Origin: Rhodospirillales bacterium
GTDB taxonomy: Bacteria > Pseudomonadota > Alphaproteobacteria > Rhodospirillales > Thalassospiraceae
DNA: 64,000 nt
NCBI GenBank assembly: GCA_019634165.1
Contig: JAHQVT010000010.1
Location: 310,001 to 374,000, forward strand
Direction of reading: 5' to 3'
Numbering within the stretch: position 1 is the stretch's first letter; every line of letters begins with the position of its first letter. Below are positions 55,426-63,703 of the stretch, in pieces. Below the pieces are notes generated by a model. The model ran no database searches, was not told the origin of the DNA, and saw only the letters and a program-made list of their open reading frames with translations. Position numbers and translations under genes: made by a program.

Positions 55426-55734
55426 TCAGAAGATACGTTGGCGTTTGCGTTTGCGGGTCAAAAACAGCAAAACCAAGGAGGGCACGAACAACACCACAAT
55501 GGCAGGTGCCAACAGGATCGGCACAAAAACCGTATCCCACGCCCAAACAGAAACATAGCGTTGAATGACCGATTGCAACAGATTCAGGCTTCCGGCATCA
55601 AGGCGATACCAAAGCTCTCCGGCTGCGACCAGACGAAAACTGCCTGCTTGAAGTGCGGTAATGGAATCATCGACCAGCACGGTAATGCCAGCAAATAACA
55701 GCCCCCATCCCAACGCTCTTAAAACCCACATCAT
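55426..55734 (-). CDS. Small membrane protein of unknown function
   Basis: A protein of about 102 residues with two strong membrane segments (LRALGWGLLFAGITVLV and VPILLAPAIVVLFVPSLVLLFL) and a basic C-terminus RKRKRQRIF. The loop between contains LYRLDAGSLNLLQSVIQRYVS-like sequence. I recognise no family. The N-terminus MMWVLRALGW at 55734 follows a GGAGA site. It is in front of the quinone oxidoreductase gene on the same strand, 135 bases apart. Confidence 0.7.
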   Translation of the reverse strand: MMWVLRALGWGLLFAGITVLVDDSITALQAGSFRLVAAGELWYRLDAGSLNLLQSVIQRYVSVWAWDTVFVPILLAPAIVVLFVPSLVLLFLTRKRKRQRIF

Positions 55735-56080
55735 CGTCTCCGCACTACCTGTAAGGGTTGGTTTATTAGCAAATGCAGCAAGCACCCTAACGGCCTGACC
55801 CGCTTACGTAAAGTGCCTCAAAAGACCAACGCGTAATGACGCACCAACCCTAAACTCTAACGTGAAACCTTACGGGTGAGAGATCAACAAGAAGTAAAGA
55901 TCGCGCCAAAGCCCACAATCCTGCCGATTACAACCGGCCAAACCACGACTTTCCACCCAGTTTTCGAGTGATTTTGCCGCAATTTCACGAAAGTGCAAAA
56001 AGAGGGTGATTGGCCCTTGTCAAGCAAGGTCGGGTCGGCTAATGTCCGCCCGCTTTCGCGATATATAATAGATCGCATGT
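55735..56080. other. 346-base gap before the tRNA gene
   Basis: I see no gene. The right end holds the tRNA promoter (-10 box at 56064). The left part has TA-rich repeats such as CACCCTAACGGC but no clear structure. Confidence 0.5.
56064..56069 (+). promoter_or_regulatory. -10 box of the tRNA-Ser promoter
   Basis: Perfect TATAAT, ending 11 bases before the mature tRNA 5' end. I find no matching -35 consensus at 17 bases. Confidence 0.6.
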
Positions 56081-56170
56081 GGAGAGGTGGCCGAGTGGTT
56101 TAAGGCGCACGCCTGGAAAGCGTGTTGGGGTGTAAGCCCCTCAGGGGTTCGAATCCCCTCCTCTCTGCCA
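56081..56170 (+). tRNA. tRNA-Ser (anticodon GGA)
   Basis: A 90-base tRNA with a long variable arm, typical of serine. The acceptor stem GGAGAGG pairs with CCTCTCT at the 3' side, the anticodon loop reads CTGGAAA (anticodon GGA, for UCC/UCU), the T arm is GGGGTTCGAATCCCC, and CCA is encoded after the discriminator G. The 1069-codon gene starts 410 bases downstream, on the 3' side where integrative elements often insert. Confidence 0.95.
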
Positions 56171-56580
56171 CTGAGCAAAACCCCCAAAATCAAATGATGA
56201 AGCACCGCGCAGTATTGCTTGTGATGGCTTTGTGATGGCTTGACTTCCGTAGTCGCGTTCAGGCGGCTCCCTTGCTCTGAAAAGGGGTCTGCCCCGTTTA
56301 TTTTGAAGTAAAAATTCCCAAATCAACCAACTGACCACCACGCAACATTATTTGTGCGGTTTTTTGCGTAGTATGTGAACTTTCCAGCAGAAGTCTGATC
56401 GTCACGAAGTCTTTTCAAATATTACCCTCTTGTGGGCCGTCAGTAAGGCGGAGTCTCAATTGATGCTTCATTCATAGAAGTCATCAAGAGCATCTTGATT
56501 AATCCGACTGTTTTCTGAAACTTGAACATACCGGTTCTGTATATGGCGTAAACACCCAAAATACATTACAACTTAGAGTT
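56171..56580. other. 410-base gap 3' of tRNA-Ser, left side of the possible island
   Basis: I see no gene. A GGGG-TCTG-CCCC hairpin with A run (56280-56295) is the clearest structure. The sequence near the large gene is A+T-rich. A repeat of the tRNA 3' end, expected for tRNA-targeted integration, is not found intact on the other side. Confidence 0.5.
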
Positions 56581-59500
56581 ATGGTTACCAGCAACACTTC
56601 CCAGCCATCAACTGGCAACGAAAAAGTCATCCCCTCTCAGTTTATGAGGCAGCGTAGACCTGATTGCTATTCCGATACCGAAGATAGAACAGCCTATCTC
56701 CTTGATGCGCCAACTCTGGAGTATCATCTGGAAACACTGACAAACCGGAATCAAGAGAACGATTTTGAAGTGTTTTGCCGTAAACTGTGTGAACGGACGA
56801 TATGTCCGAACTTACGCGCCCACACAGGACCAGATGGTGGCGGCGACAGTAAGGTAGATACAGAAACTTATCCTGTCTCAGAAAATGTAGCCACGTTGTT
56901 CTACATCGGAGCACCCGCGGCGAGCCAAGAACGGTGGGCTTTCGCATTCAGCGCAAAAGAAAAGTGGGATCAGAAGGTCAAGGACGACGTAAAGAGCATT
57001 GATGGAACCGGACGAGGCTACAAAAAGATCGTTTTTGTCACAAGCCAGTTTGCAAGAGACAAGAAACGGGCCCAGATGGAAGACTCTCTCTCAAAAGAGT
57101 ACGGAATTCCCGTCACAATCCATGACCGCTCTTGGATCATACAAGAAGTTATTGAACATGACCGGAAGGACATTGCCTTTAACTACCTGAGCATTGGCGA
57201 AGAGAAATCCAATCCATTAAGGTTAGGACCAGAGGATTATTCTCGTGCGCAACAACTGGCGGACATTGAAAAAGCTTTCGATTCTCCTGAGGCTTTTGAC
57301 GGGATGGAGACTCAAAGGGTCACAGAGGCGCTAGTTGCAGCAAAACTATCGCGCAACATGGAAAAACCACGGGCTGAAACTGAAGGTCGTTTTGACCGTG
57401 CGGTACGCCTTGCCGAAGCAGACGGCACCTATCGCCAAAAATTAGAAACCAAATATGAATATATTTGGACTGAGTTTTGGTGGTTCGATGATTTTCACTT
57501 TTTAAAGTCGTCATATCAAGCTTTTGAAGCATTGGCCCTTCGTTCCGAGCACTCTATGAATTTGGAGCTTCTGAGCAATATCCTCCAACTGTTGGTGAAC
57601 TCAGTCGTTCACAAGCACCTGACCGCAGATGAATGTAAATTATCGGAACGCACAGCGCGGTTAAAACAAGCGCTTGAAAAAATCGCAGCGGACACCGGCT
57701 CGCCCAACAATGCGCTGGAAGCGAGAACCCTTCTCCTCATGTTGAGCATGAATCAAATTCCCCTTTTGAACCAACCCGAGCGGTTTCCGGAAATATGGCA
57801 GGAAATGTCAGCCGTTTTGGACGAAGCCAAAGGGCTTGGTGAATTTCGTGCCGATAAGTTGGTGCGTCTAATTCAGGAAATGGGAGACATTGTTGGCAAT
57901 GATCCCGATTACAATGTTCTAATTGAAAAAACAGCTCGCTTCATTACGGAACGGAAGGGTGAAGCCGAAGGTGCGTTGGTGCTTTTGAAACGCGCACAAA
58001 AACTTGATTTCAATAGCAACCTCGACATGATCCGTTTTCTTGGCAAGGCTGCGATTGGTCTGTCAAAAAAAGAATACGCTGAATCCCTTACCGAGGCTCT
58101 TCAATTACTCATGCTTGCGTATCGTAGTACTGGACTACTGTGGGCGTCGCGAGCTAGTTGCATGTTCCTCAGCGCCACCCTCGTCATAGAAGGTGAAGAA
58201 AACAGCGAAATACCAATAAGCATAGTGCCCACAATGAAAGTTTGGGCATGGGTTGCGTTAGGGCTTCGTCATATCCCGGATTTCCTGTTCGCAATACAGT
58301 TGCTAAACGGTGCCATAGAGTCTCTGCCCTTGAGTGTAGAAACGAAAAAAAAGTTTGAAAATGACCTACAAGATTTAGATGCAGCACTCGGTTGCCTAAT
58401 CCTGAATTCGGAAGAAGCCGAGATTCGGAAACTGGAAACGCTCCCAGATATTCTTGAAGCTCTTGGGTTGCTCATTGCCCGTGCGGCCTTGCTGTATTGC
58501 ATGGGATATTTGGATGATTTAAGAGTCGAGGGCTTTCCGCCGGGAAATAAAACAGATGAAGAAGTTCATCATTTCTTTTCAATGCTTGCAAGTCAGCCAG
58601 GCGCCAATCGCTTAACCGGCGAACTTATTTTGAATGCTGACGTCTCAGAGATATTCAGCACGAAAATCATAGGCATGACCGTCGAAGCCAGAACTTCAGG
58701 AAGCGTCAATTCAATTCTTGTTGCCGAAACCATACTTGGTTCATTGGAAGCATTTTTCGCAACAGCGATTGACCATAGTGTCGGTTCTCACACGGAAAAG
58801 TTCCGGCTTGTTATATTGGACGGAGAAGAGGTTGTACCATCATTCGCAGTGGATGAAATAGACATGTCGGCTACAGTTTATTGGCCGGCTGGTCTCTCTC
58901 CGGCCAACTTCGAGGATCGGAGAGAAAATCAGGAATTCTGGATTGAAGTATGCAGTCAGATTCTCGCCACATGCTGCTTTATTCAAAATGTTGAGGATTT
59001 TCTGGAAAGTCTTTTTGCCAATGAAGCGGTTCTGCACCGAATGACGATGATAGCATCCGCCACAACGAGCTATCATCGAGTTGCAGCAAAACATGTTTCC
59101 CGCTTGTCAGATTGGCAAAAGGTTCAGAAAAACGCCTATGAGCTTCGGCCAAATCGCCCTTCAGTCCAGCCTATACCGTTAGATGATCCAAAAAACAGCC
59201 AAGAAAAAGACGCTACCTTCACAGAGAAGTCACCATTGCCGAAAGATCATCAAGCCTACAATGTTCATTCTGTCATTGATGTTCACGCTTGGAATAGTGC
59301 CAATTGGCGTGGCGTAGCTTATGCAGACTATGGGCCTCAACACCCGCCGTGTATGGCGTTCAATTTTGCAAATGAGGCAAGCGGCCAGAAAATTTTCGAA
59401 CGGTGGAACGAGCGCATTGGAAAGCAAGATGAAAACGAGGAAATCTACGTTTCAATCATCCGCGACTTACCTAGAAAGAGTCGCCATCACTATGGCGTCG

Positions 59501-59790
59501 TCATATCTCGAAAGTTGCCAAAAGAAGACCTGCCAGAACTAAAACAAGTTAACATGACGGTAAGTCGATCAATGATCATGGAGCCGCGCAACAGCAACAA
59601 TTTGGAGCGGTTTCTAAGTTCATATCAGAGGATTGGAGCATTCTATCTATTACCGGCTTTTGGAGGCGATAACGGAACGCCCACACTTGCAACCGAGTTG
59701 GCAATAGTTAAGAGAGAGCTAACTATAAAATCGGCAAAAGATATTGTTGAAGGTGACATTGAGTATGTGTCACTTCAAAGTCACCTATAA
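56581..59790 (+). CDS. Large protein with Mrr-like nuclease motif, possible defence gene
   Basis: A protein of 1069 residues that I do not recognise as a named family. Residues about 55-195 resemble a PD-(D/E)xK/Mrr nuclease: NDFEVFCRKLCERTI, HTGPDGGGDSKVD (D89) and FAFSAKEKW (K126), followed by a YKKIVFVTSQ strand and RSWIIQEVI helix. The remaining 850 residues look mostly helical, with TPR-like stretches up to about 620 and a mixed region at the end (about 890-1069). No P-loop is visible, so it is not a STAND NTPase. One line of this gene (58021-58080) is 27/60 G+C, against 35/60 in the EamA gene at 61021-61080. It is alone on gene-poor DNA next to a tRNA. A role against foreign DNA is likely but inferred. 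No good ribosome-binding site is seen. Confidence 0.7.
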   Translation: MVTSNTSQPSTGNEKVIPSQFMRQRRPDCYSDTEDRTAYLLDAPTLEYHLETLTNRNQENDFEVFCRKLCERTICPNLRAHTGPDGGGDSKVDTETYPVSENVATLFYIGAPAASQERWAFAFSAKEKWDQKVKDDVKSIDGTGRGYKKIVFVTSQFARDKKRAQMEDSLSKEYGIPVTIHDRSWIIQEVIEHDRKDIAFNYLSIGEEKSNPLRLGPEDYSRAQQLADIEKAFDSPEAFDGMETQRVTEALVAAKLSRNMEKPRAETEGRFDRAVRLAEADGTYRQKLETKYEYIWTEFWWFDDFHFLKSSYQAFEALALRSEHSMNLELLSNILQLLVNSVVHKHLTADECKLSERTARLKQALEKIAADTGSPNNALEARTLLLMLSMNQIPLLNQPERFPEIWQEMSAVLDEAKGLGEFRADKLVRLIQEMGDIVGNDPDYNVLIEKTARFITERKGEAEGALVLLKRAQKLDFNSNLDMIRFLGKAAIGLSKKEYAESLTEALQLLMLAYRSTGLLWASRASCMFLSATLVIEGEENSEIPISIVPTMKVWAWVALGLRHIPDFLFAIQLLNGAIESLPLSVETKKKFENDLQDLDAALGCLILNSEEAEIRKLETLPDILEALGLLIARAALLYCMGYLDDLRVEGFPPGNKTDEEVHHFFSMLASQPGANRLTGELILNADVSEIFSTKIIGMTVEARTSGSVNSILVAETILGSLEAFFATAIDHSVGSHTEKFRLVILDGEEVVPSFAVDEIDMSATVYWPAGLSPANFEDRRENQEFWIEVCSQILATCCFIQNVEDFLESLFANEAVLHRMTMIASATTSYHRVAAKHVSRLSDWQKVQKNAYELRPNRPSVQPIPLDDPKNSQEKDATFTEKSPLPKDHQAYNVHSVIDVHAWNSANWRGVAYADYGPQHPPCMAFNFANEASGQKIFERWNERIGKQDENEEIYVSIIRDLPRKSRHHYGVVISRKLPKEDLPELKQVNMTVSRSMIMEPRNSNNLERFLSSYQRIGAFYLLPAFGGDNGTPTLATELAIVKRELTIKSAKDIVEGDIEYVSLQSHL

Positions 59791-59846
59791 CTCCCCCAAT
59801 CATGATCAAAATGAAAGTTGCGCGACCGTGAATTGGAGTCTTCCTC

Positions 59847-59864
59847 AAAAGGGGACGGGTCCCC
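59847..59864. repeat. Hairpin GGGGAC/GTCCCC right of the large gene
   Basis: AAAAGGGGACGGGTCCCC, a short compact hairpin, mirrors the GGGG/CCCC hairpin at 56284-56295 left of the gene. The two may be traces of a REP-like or IS200-type element. Confidence 0.4.
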
Positions 59865-59921
59865 TGCTGCCCTCACGTCGTTCACACGCACAACCTTTTG
59901 CGCAATCAAAACGGCCAAGTT

Positions 59922-60003
59922 GTTTTCCGTGAGTACAAGCCCTTACAATAAAGCTTGTGTGAGTTCGAAATTTCCCGGCCCAAACCGTCACCTCACGGAA
60001 AAC
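59922..60003. repeat. 12-bp perfect inverted repeat enclosing 58 bases
   Basis: Arms GTTTTCCGTGAG (59922-59933) and CTCACGGAAAAC (59992-60003). Inside is a second hairpin, ACAAGC / GCTTGT (59935-59940, 59953-59958). It lies just before the convergent MarR gene and could be a small structured RNA, a terminator, or a mobile remnant. Confidence 0.55.
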
Positions 60004-60020
60004 TTTATGATTATAGGTAC

Positions 60021-60500
60021 TTAGCTGCCAGCCAGCCATTTGCGTAGCAAACCATCAAGCTGTTCTTGTTCATTCGCACTGAGTGCATTGGCAAGGCGGT
60101 GTTGATTGGTGACATGGTCGGTGACGGCGGCGTCAATCAAATCGTGACCCTTTTTGGTTAGGGCGATGACGAAGCCACGGCCGTCTTCCGGGTTCTTTTC
60201 GCGCGAAATCAGGCCAGCCTGTTCAAGTTTGTCCAGCCGGTTGGTCATTGTGCCCGATGTCACCATCGTCCATTCAATCAGGCTTGACGGGCTAAGCGCA
60301 TAGGGTGGGCCAGAACGCCTAAGCGTTGCCAGCACATCGAAGCTCGCCCCATTAAGGCCATGTGTTGCAAAGACTTTGTCCATTTCTGCGGAAAGAATGG
60401 AACGCAGCCTGCCAAAGCGGCCAAACATGCCCATGGGCGCCACATCAAGGTCAGGGCGTTCTTGATGCCATTGCGCTAAAATACGATCTACCTGGTCCAT
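60021..60500 (-). CDS. MarR-family repressor
   Basis: A protein of 159 residues. The winged helix-turn-helix (ALSPSSLIEWTMVTSGTMTNRLDKLEQAGLISREKNPEDGR, about 69-110) and the flanking dimerisation helices are complete. It is divergent from the EamA/NmrA-like pair, with two palindromes in the 80-base gap, so it most likely represses the exporter and its own gene. The inducer is unknown; in this family it is often a phenolic compound or a drug. Confidence 0.93.
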   Translation of the reverse strand: MDQVDRILAQWHQERPDLDVAPMGMFGRFGRLRSILSAEMDKVFATHGLNGASFDVLATLRRSGPPYALSPSSLIEWTMVTSGTMTNRLDKLEQAGLISREKNPEDGRGFVIALTKKGHDLIDAAVTDHVTNQHRLANALSANEQEQLDGLLRKWLAGS

Positions 60501-60523
60501 GAAGTAAGGGATGCCAAAAATTT

Positions 60524-60539
60524 ATCTTGACGTCAAGAT
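60524..60539. promoter_or_regulatory. 16-bp palindromic operator, site 1
   Basis: ATCTTGACGTCAAGAT, a perfect palindrome 24 bases from the MarR start codon. Its core is identical to that of site 2, and the centres are 26 bases apart. Confidence 0.75.
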
Positions 60540-60540
60540 T

Positions 60541-60574
60541 TCTCCATTTATCTTGACGTCAAGATAAATGGAGA
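60541..60574. promoter_or_regulatory. 34-bp perfect palindrome, operator site 2, overlapping the EamA ribosome-binding site
   Basis: The half TCTCCATTTATCTTGAC is followed by its exact complement. It contains the same ATCTTGAC/GTCAAGAT core as site 1, and its right arm holds the GGAGA ribosome-binding site six bases before the ATG at 60581. Binding here can block transcription, and the hairpin could hide the ribosome-binding site. Confidence 0.8.
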
Positions 60575-60580
60575 AGCCCC

Positions 60581-61489
60581 ATGAACCGAACAACTGATTT
60601 ATTGCTTACTGCCATTGCCCCGGTGATCTGGGGCAGCAGCTATATCGTTGCGACAGAACTTTTGCCGCATGGCTATCCGTTAACGGTGTCGCTTCTGCGT
60701 GCGCTGCCTGCTGGATTGATCCTGTTGCTTATTGTCCGCAAATTGCCGCCAGCCGGATGGTGCGGCCGGGTTTTCATACTTGGCGGGCTTAATTTTGCGA
60801 TTTTCTGGTCGATGATGTTTCTTGCCGCCTATCGCCTGCCGGGCGGGGTTGCGGCAACCTTGAGTGCCGTGCAGCCGCTTTTTGTTTTGTTCCTTGCGCG
60901 GTTTGCGCTGGGCAGCAGCCTTAATCTTATGGGGATTGGGGCAGCGGTATCTGGCCTGATCGGGGTTGGGATGCTGGTTCTTGATCCGGGTGCGGTTCTT
61001 GATCCGATTGGCATTATTGCCGCCCTGATTGGCGCAGTTTCGATGGCCTTGGGGGTTGTTTTAACCCGCAAATGGCAGCCCCCCGTATCGCCCCTGACCT
61101 TTACCGCCTGGCAATTAACCGCAGGCGGGGTGTTGTTGATCCCGGTTGCGCTGATTGCCGAGCCGGGCTTTCCGATGCCGACAGCCGCCAATATCGCAGG
61201 ACTTGTCTGGTTGGGCCTGATCGGGGCGGCGCTGACCTATTTCCTGTGGTTTCGAGGGATTGCGCGACTTGGCCCGACCACGGTGACAAGTTTTGGATTT
61301 TTAAGCCCGACCAGTGCGGTTTTGCTGGGCTGGATCATTTTGGATCAGCAGTTATCCGCCCTGCAATTCATCGGTGTTTTCGTTGTGTTAGCAAGCATAT
61401 GGGCAGGGCAACGCGCATCGCGCCCCAAGGAAGCCACCGCCCAAACCGACATGCCCGCCCCACTTCAGACCGCCATCAAATCAAATTAA
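60581..61489 (+). CDS. EamA/DMT-family exporter under MarR control
   Basis: A protein of 302 residues with ten membrane segments and the start LLTAIAPVIWGSSYIVATELLPHGYPLTVSLLRALPAG. Likely a drug or metabolite exporter. Its promoter region is filled by the MarR operators. The NmrA-like gene follows after 12 bases. Confidence 0.92.
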   Translation: MNRTTDLLLTAIAPVIWGSSYIVATELLPHGYPLTVSLLRALPAGLILLLIVRKLPPAGWCGRVFILGGLNFAIFWSMMFLAAYRLPGGVAATLSAVQPLFVLFLARFALGSSLNLMGIGAAVSGLIGVGMLVLDPGAVLDPIGIIAALIGAVSMALGVVLTRKWQPPVSPLTFTAWQLTAGGVLLIPVALIAEPGFPMPTAANIAGLVWLGLIGAALTYFLWFRGIARLGPTTVTSFGFLSPTSAVLLGWIILDQQLSALQFIGVFVVLASIWAGQRASRPKEATAQTDMPAPLQTAIKSN

Positions 61490-61501
61490 AGGATCGCTCC
61501 C

Positions 61502-62197
61502 ATGATCAAGAATTCATCCGCAAAACACCCGCTTAAGATCGCTGTTTTTGGTGCGACCGGCGATGTTGGCCGCGAAACCGTGATGGAGGCGGTTGCGCGC
61601 GGCCATCAGATAACCGCGATTGCGCGCAACACTGATCGTCTTGCTGCACTGTCTGACATCGTCACACGGCAAAGTGTTGATATTCTTCAACGCCCGGATT
61701 TGATCAGCGACATTTTGGCCAACCATGATGTGGCAATCAGTGCGCTTCGCCCCGGTACTGGTCATGAAGGATTGCTTGTTGATATGACCAAAGCCCTTTT
61801 GGAAGGGGCGCGCACCAGCCAAACACCGATCTTTGTCACCGGCGGGGCTGCGACCTTAAAGCTTGCCGATGGCAGCGGGCATACGGTTTTAACCGCGCCT
61901 AATTTCCTGCCCGATGCGGTGCGCCCGATTGCCGAGGCCTGTGCCAAGCAAGATGCATTGTTTGATCACTATGATGATGTGCAATGGAGCTGCCTGCGCC
62001 CACCGGCCATGCTGTTTGCTGGTGAGAAAACCCGAAGCTATGTCCGCGGGACCGACACACTGATCCCCGATCATGATGGTGTTGCGCGGATTTCCTATGC
62101 TGATTTCGGTGTGGCGATGGTGGATCTGATTAAGGATGCCGATGTGCATCATCAACGTTTGACGGCTGGCTATCAGACGCAATTTGCTGCTGCCTAA
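61502..62197 (+). CDS. NAD(P)-binding NmrA-like protein (atypical SDR)
   Basis: A protein of 231 residues. The N-terminal Rossmann motif is VFGATGDVGRETVMEA, followed by ITAIARNTDRL, the GATGxxG form of the atypical SDR (SDR_a5/NmrA) group related to YwnB and flavin reductases. It is in the MarR-controlled operon with the EamA exporter, suggesting a joint response to a redox-active or toxic compound. The reaction is unknown. Confidence 0.88.
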   Translation: MIKNSSAKHPLKIAVFGATGDVGRETVMEAVARGHQITAIARNTDRLAALSDIVTRQSVDILQRPDLISDILANHDVAISALRPGTGHEGLLVDMTKALLEGARTSQTPIFVTGGAATLKLADGSGHTVLTAPNFLPDAVRPIAEACAKQDALFDHYDDVQWSCLRPPAMLFAGEKTRSYVRGTDTLIPDHDGVARISYADFGVAMVDLIKDADVHHQRLTAGYQTQFAAA

Positions 62198-62248
62198 GCC
62201 CAGTCATATCTGCACATATATTCTGCACATATATAAAGTACAGCCAAT

Positions 62249-62276
62249 CGGGCGGCACATATTGGCCGCCCGTTTT
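62249..62276. terminator. Terminator between the NmrA-like and proC-like genes
   Basis: Perfect 8-bp stem CGGGCGGC / GCCGCCCG with loop ACATATTG, followed by TTTTGG, in the gap of two converging genes. Confidence 0.8.
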
Positions 62277-62294
62277 GGTTTCGCGTTTCTGAAC

Positions 62295-63074
62295 TTACGC
62301 GGACGCAGCCCGCTTAATCCGGGCAAAGACTTCATCAAGGGCGGTGTGGATGGCAGTGCAGCCTTGTTCGCGTTCAAACGTTTTGGCGACCTGTTCGTTC
62401 AGTCCCCCCGGCGTTGAATGGCCATCGACCAAGGCGGCAAAGCTTTGATCGGGCGATTTAAGAGTGTTTTCCGAAAGCCCGCCAAACAGCGCAGCAAGAT
62501 AGCGCCGTGCATCGGTATAATCCGATCCATGTGCGACCATCCATTGGGCGGAACTTTCCAGCATTGTGAAATAAGTCGCCATTAATGCACTTCCGGTCGC
62601 ATAGCCATCAAAGGCATCAATGGTTTTGGCCGCCACCGCCCCGCCGAGCTTTTCAAACAATGCCATGACATCATCTGATCCGGGATAGACCGCCGTCACA
62701 CATGCATGATGTTCGACTGCGGGCAGCGGAATGGCACGGTCAAACCGCGCATCGGTTTTAAGCCATGCCTTCATGTCGTCAATCGGGATGGTTGCGATCA
62801 AACTGACGAGTTTTTTATCATTTGGGGCGGTTAAGCTTGATAAGACGTCCTTGGCAATTTGCGGCAGGACGGCAAGGAAGATCATATCGGCCTGATCAAT
62901 GATTGCTTGATTGTCGTCTTCGATCCGGACCTGATCAAAGTCCGCGGCCAGCTTTGTTGAAAACCGATCCCCCCGGCGCGAGATGATCACCTGATCAATC
63001 GGATAATCGGTTGTTAGCAAACCACGAATCACCGCATCGCTGATCGCACCGGTGCCAATAAAGCCAAGTTTCAT
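62295..63074 (-). CDS. Pyrroline-5-carboxylate reductase-like dehydrogenase
   Basis: A protein of 259 residues beginning KLGFIGTGAISDAVIRGLL, the ProC/F420-reductase Rossmann start, with VLPQIAKDVL and a C-terminal dimer domain containing DGHSTPGGLNEQVAKTFE, which resembles the proline-binding STPGGTT region of ProC. The exact motif is changed (STPGGLNEQ), so it may use another imine or acid. Its start overlaps the thpR stop as ATGA. Confidence 0.85.
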   Translation of the reverse strand: MKLGFIGTGAISDAVIRGLLTTDYPIDQVIISRRGDRFSTKLAADFDQVRIEDDNQAIIDQADMIFLAVLPQIAKDVLSSLTAPNDKKLVSLIATIPIDDMKAWLKTDARFDRAIPLPAVEHHACVTAVYPGSDDVMALFEKLGGAVAAKTIDAFDGYATGSALMATYFTMLESSAQWMVAHGSDYTDARRYLAALFGGLSENTLKSPDQSFAALVDGHSTPGGLNEQVAKTFEREQGCTAIHTALDEVFARIKRAASA

Positions 63075-63667
63075 TGAAAATCCCCTGTCACAAGTTCGTC
63101 GGCCAGATCAAGTGTTTGGCGTTTGCTATCGGTACCATCATATGCGGCAATCACACGAAATTCCGGTCCGTCGGCGGTTGAATGGCTTTGATACAGACAG
63201 AACCGATCAATGGTGAATGCCCGTGATGACAGATCAATATGATCGGCCACTGCCTGTTCGATGGTAGCACGTGCGGCATTTCGGTTCCGGCCCAGCGTGA
63301 TGTGCGGGGTGAATTTGCGCATTTCCATATCCGGGCATTCTTCAAGGGCCAGAAGGGCGTTTTCAACCCTTGATGCCAATTGGCGCATGACCGGTTGGTC
63401 TTTGACCCCGGCCCAGAAAATGCGGATTTTGCGGCTTGATGCAAAAACGTTCAGTCCTTGAACCTGAAGATCAAATGGTTCAAACGCGATTTTTGCCAAG
63501 GCCTGATCAATTTCGGCGGCCAATCCCGGATCGACATTGCCGATGAATTTAAGGGTGATGTGCATATTGTCCGGGGTTTGCGCATCCAGCCCCTTAATCC
63601 CACGGGCAAGCGGGTAAAGATCGGCTGCGACATCGCCGGGAATTTCCACACCGACAAACAAACGCAT
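63071..63667 (-). CDS. thpR: RNA 2',3'-cyclic phosphodiesterase
   Basis: A protein of about 198 residues of the 2H phosphoesterase family. The two HxT motifs are H36 in MHITLKFIGN and H122 in PHITLGRNRN, and the N-terminus RLFVGVEIPGDVAADL is standard. It opens 2',3'-cyclic phosphates in RNA; ligase activity reported for the family is secondary. The ATG at 63667 is preferred over an in-frame TTG five codons upstream. It is coupled to the proC-like gene downstream. Confidence 0.92.
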   Translation of the reverse strand: MRLFVGVEIPGDVAADLYPLARGIKGLDAQTPDNMHITLKFIGNVDPGLAAEIDQALAKIAFEPFDLQVQGLNVFASSRKIRIFWAGVKDQPVMRQLASRVENALLALEECPDMEMRKFTPHITLGRNRNAARATIEQAVADHIDLSSRAFTIDRFCLYQSHSTADGPEFRVIAAYDGTDSKRQTLDLADELVTGDFQ

Positions 63668-63703
63668 TGTTGGGGTATCCAATTCAATTCCAGGGGTGGA
63701 GAC

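Noticed and set aside
59963-59976. Second copy of the tRNA-Ser 3' end as an attachment site.
   Set aside because: Only GTTCGAA and a loose TCCC match; too short and imperfect to call an att site.
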